From Tetrahymena thermophila SB210 (Eukaryota; Ciliophora; Oligohymenophorea; Hymenostomatida; Tetrahymenidae): a DNA stretch of 64,000 nucleotides. The stretch spans positions 1 through 64,000 of the forward strand of contig NW_002476172.1 in the NCBI RefSeq assembly GCF_000189635.1, given 5' to 3'. Shown one piece after another: positions 62,477 through 64,000 of this stretch. The notes under the pieces were generated by a model. It worked only from the letters and a program-made list of their open reading frames with translations, was not told the DNA's origin and ran no database searches. The first letter of the stretch is position 1. Each line of letters begins with the position of its first letter. Position numbers and translations under genes: made by a program.

Positions 62477-63130
62477 ATGATAGATTTTCCCTAAGATTAT
62501 GATTACTTATTTAAAATAGTATTAGTAGGTAGGTATTTAATTAAATCATTTATTTAGATTATTATTTATTCATTAAATAGAACAAATGAAATTTAATTCC
62601 ATCTTTATATTAAAAAATTATGAAATCTATTGTACGAATAAATAATCTGTATTTTTTTAAAAAAGGCGATCCAAAAGTAGGAAAAAGCTATATTTTATCA
62701 TAGTATATAAGAGAAGATTTTGACCTTGAAAACAAGGACACTATTGGAGTTGAATTTGACTAAAAATTCTACCCCACTATGCCTGGATAGGATAAAATTT
62801 TAGTATAATTATGGGATAGCGCAGGAAAATATGGATTTTTATAGAAGTTACCTTCTTACTTTAGAGCTTCCACAGGAGCTTTGCTAATTTTTGATGTGAC
62901 AAAAAAAGACTCTTTTCTTAATTGCGAAAAATGGTACAATACAATAACATCGCTAGCAGACCCACATATTCAAATAGTTTTAGTCGGAAATAAAACAGAC
63001 TTAAGCAATTTAAGAATAGTTTCAAGACAAGAAGCAGAAGATTTTGCAAAATAAAGGAATATTAAATACATAGAAGTTAGTGCCTTAACTGGAAATAATA
63101 TAGATGAAGCAGTTGGAATTGTTGTTGAAG
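62477..63130 (+). CDS. Divergent Rab-like GTPase, 3' end unresolved
   Basis: Exon 62477-62528 (MIDFPQDYDYLFKIVLVG) splices to exon 62666-63130, completing the P-loop GDPKVGKS across the intron. Switch I DTIGVEF, G4 NKTD and G5 SALTG are typical of Rab proteins. G3 reads WDSAGKYGF: the catalytic glutamine after DxAG is lysine, so intrinsic GTP hydrolysis is probably weak. The sequence FYPTMPGQDKILVQL before G3 is longer than usual. The exon ends at a GTAATA donor in phase 1. A following exon near 63330 (QMYHREINAVELEEWFE) and another near 63577 fit phase, but no stop is found before the window ends, so the C-terminus and any prenylation cysteine are unknown. Confidence 0.85.
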
Positions 63131-64000
63131 GTAATATATGAATATCCAATTCATTTTTACAATTATTTTACTTAAAAATAAATAAATTTACAAAAATACA
63201 TTTATTTATTGCCAGTGAATTGGTAAATTAAAAATTTCATTTAAATAAATTTAAAGATACCATGAGACTGATTAGATCAAATAGTTACAATGTTTCTACA
63301 AATAAAAATATTTTGCTTAAACATAGAGTAGATGTATCATAGAGAAATTAATGCTGTGGAACTGGAGGAATGGTTTGAGATTAATACTCAAAAACAAAAC
63401 AAGAAAAAAAACATTTATATTAAAATAAATAAATAAGTTAACAAATAAATACATTAAAAAATAAATTTTGGCTAATATTAAAAGATGGAATAACATAAAA
63501 ATGTACAGGATAAAAAATTTCATTTTTTAAAGATCTATCTTAATAAATATACATTATCTATCTACCTAATTACAGATGAAAGGCTAGGATAAGGAACTGG
63601 ACAATAAATAGAGACTTCTTCTTTTTAATTTAGAGAAAGTGAAATATAAATAATAAATCATTAACTAAATTAAGCAATTTACATACATATAAAACGCACT
63701 CTAGTTAATTTAATCATAAATATTTTAGTTATATAAAAGTTAGCTTGCAAAAAAAATAATAAATAAATATTATTAAATTATTTATTGTAAGACTTATAAA
63801 CAAATTGTACAATATTTATTTTTTCTGACCTTTTATCTTTAAAAAAGATATAATTTAATTGCATTACAGATTTGCTGGAAATATAAATATTTATTCATTT
63901 ATAACCTATTAATAGGAAATATATTTTTTTAAAGTCTATATTTTACTTAAAATAGCCATAATACTTCTATAAAATATATTTTAAATTTAATTTCCCCTCG
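63131..64000 (+). other. Possible 3' exons of the Rab-like gene and spacer to the window edge
   Basis: It contains two candidate plus-strand exons of the Rab-like gene: after an AG at 63328, and after TTACAG at about 63575, where the sequence is less AT-rich. The rest, to 64000, is AT-rich. No independent gene was seen. Confidence 0.4.

Noticed and set aside
1..64000. Bacterial or viral origin, or CRISPR arrays
   Set aside because: Spliced eukaryotic genes in the ciliate code span the window; the only regular repeats are 341-bp units, microsatellites and gene duplications without spacer structure.

Overview
This window looks like macronuclear DNA of a Tetrahymena-like ciliate. It is very AT-rich. 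TAA and TAG sit inside every long conserved reading frame, where they stand for glutamine, and only TGA ends genes. Most introns are about 50 to 120 nt with GT-AG ends, a few are several hundred nt, and exons are clearly richer in GC than the gaps. All gene models below were read with TGA as the only stop and joined by hand, with phase checked across each splice wherever a full model is given. Gene names are family-level; no database search was possible.

Layout. Positions 1-1020 hold three copies of a 341-bp tandem repeat. Then come an ACSS3-like acyl-CoA synthetase (+), a tRNA-Gly(GCC), a tail-anchored septin (-) with a small frame abutting its start, a Gln-rich coiled-coil protein (-), and an N-terminally acylated-looking protein (-). 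From 17.35 to 21.6 kb lies a tandem duplication of a multi-pass membrane protein. A leucine-rich-repeat gene with one repeat per exon (-), a four-helix RING-H2 ligase (+) and an intronless 1357-residue surface protein with a GPI-like tail (-) follow.

From 31.8 to 37.6 kb there is a segmental duplication of a Rab-like GTPase gene next to a membrane-bound GNAT acetyltransferase gene. Both Rab copies are open, but only one GNAT copy is intact; two others are decayed. A Derlin gene with a C-terminal p97-binding type motif lies at 38.3-39.4 kb. Between 42.4 and 48.9 kb are three single-exon genes of one architecture (Gln-rich tail plus four membrane segments), spaced by long AT-rich gaps. After these come a B-box/coiled-coil/WD40 protein (-), a small 109-residue protein (+), a RING-IBR protein without a visible RING2 (+), a second LRR gene (+) and a divergent Rab-like GTPase (+) near the right edge.

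Several genes fit ER and membrane-traffic or ubiquitin themes (Derlin, two RING-type proteins, three Rab-like GTPases, septin), but ciliate neighbours are not operons and no shared pathway is implied. The most informative oddities are the synthetase that lost its adenylation lysine, the Rab/GNAT unit caught at three stages of decay, the three-member four-helix membrane family, and a GC-rich hairpin island at 46.39-46.46 kb that no gene explains.
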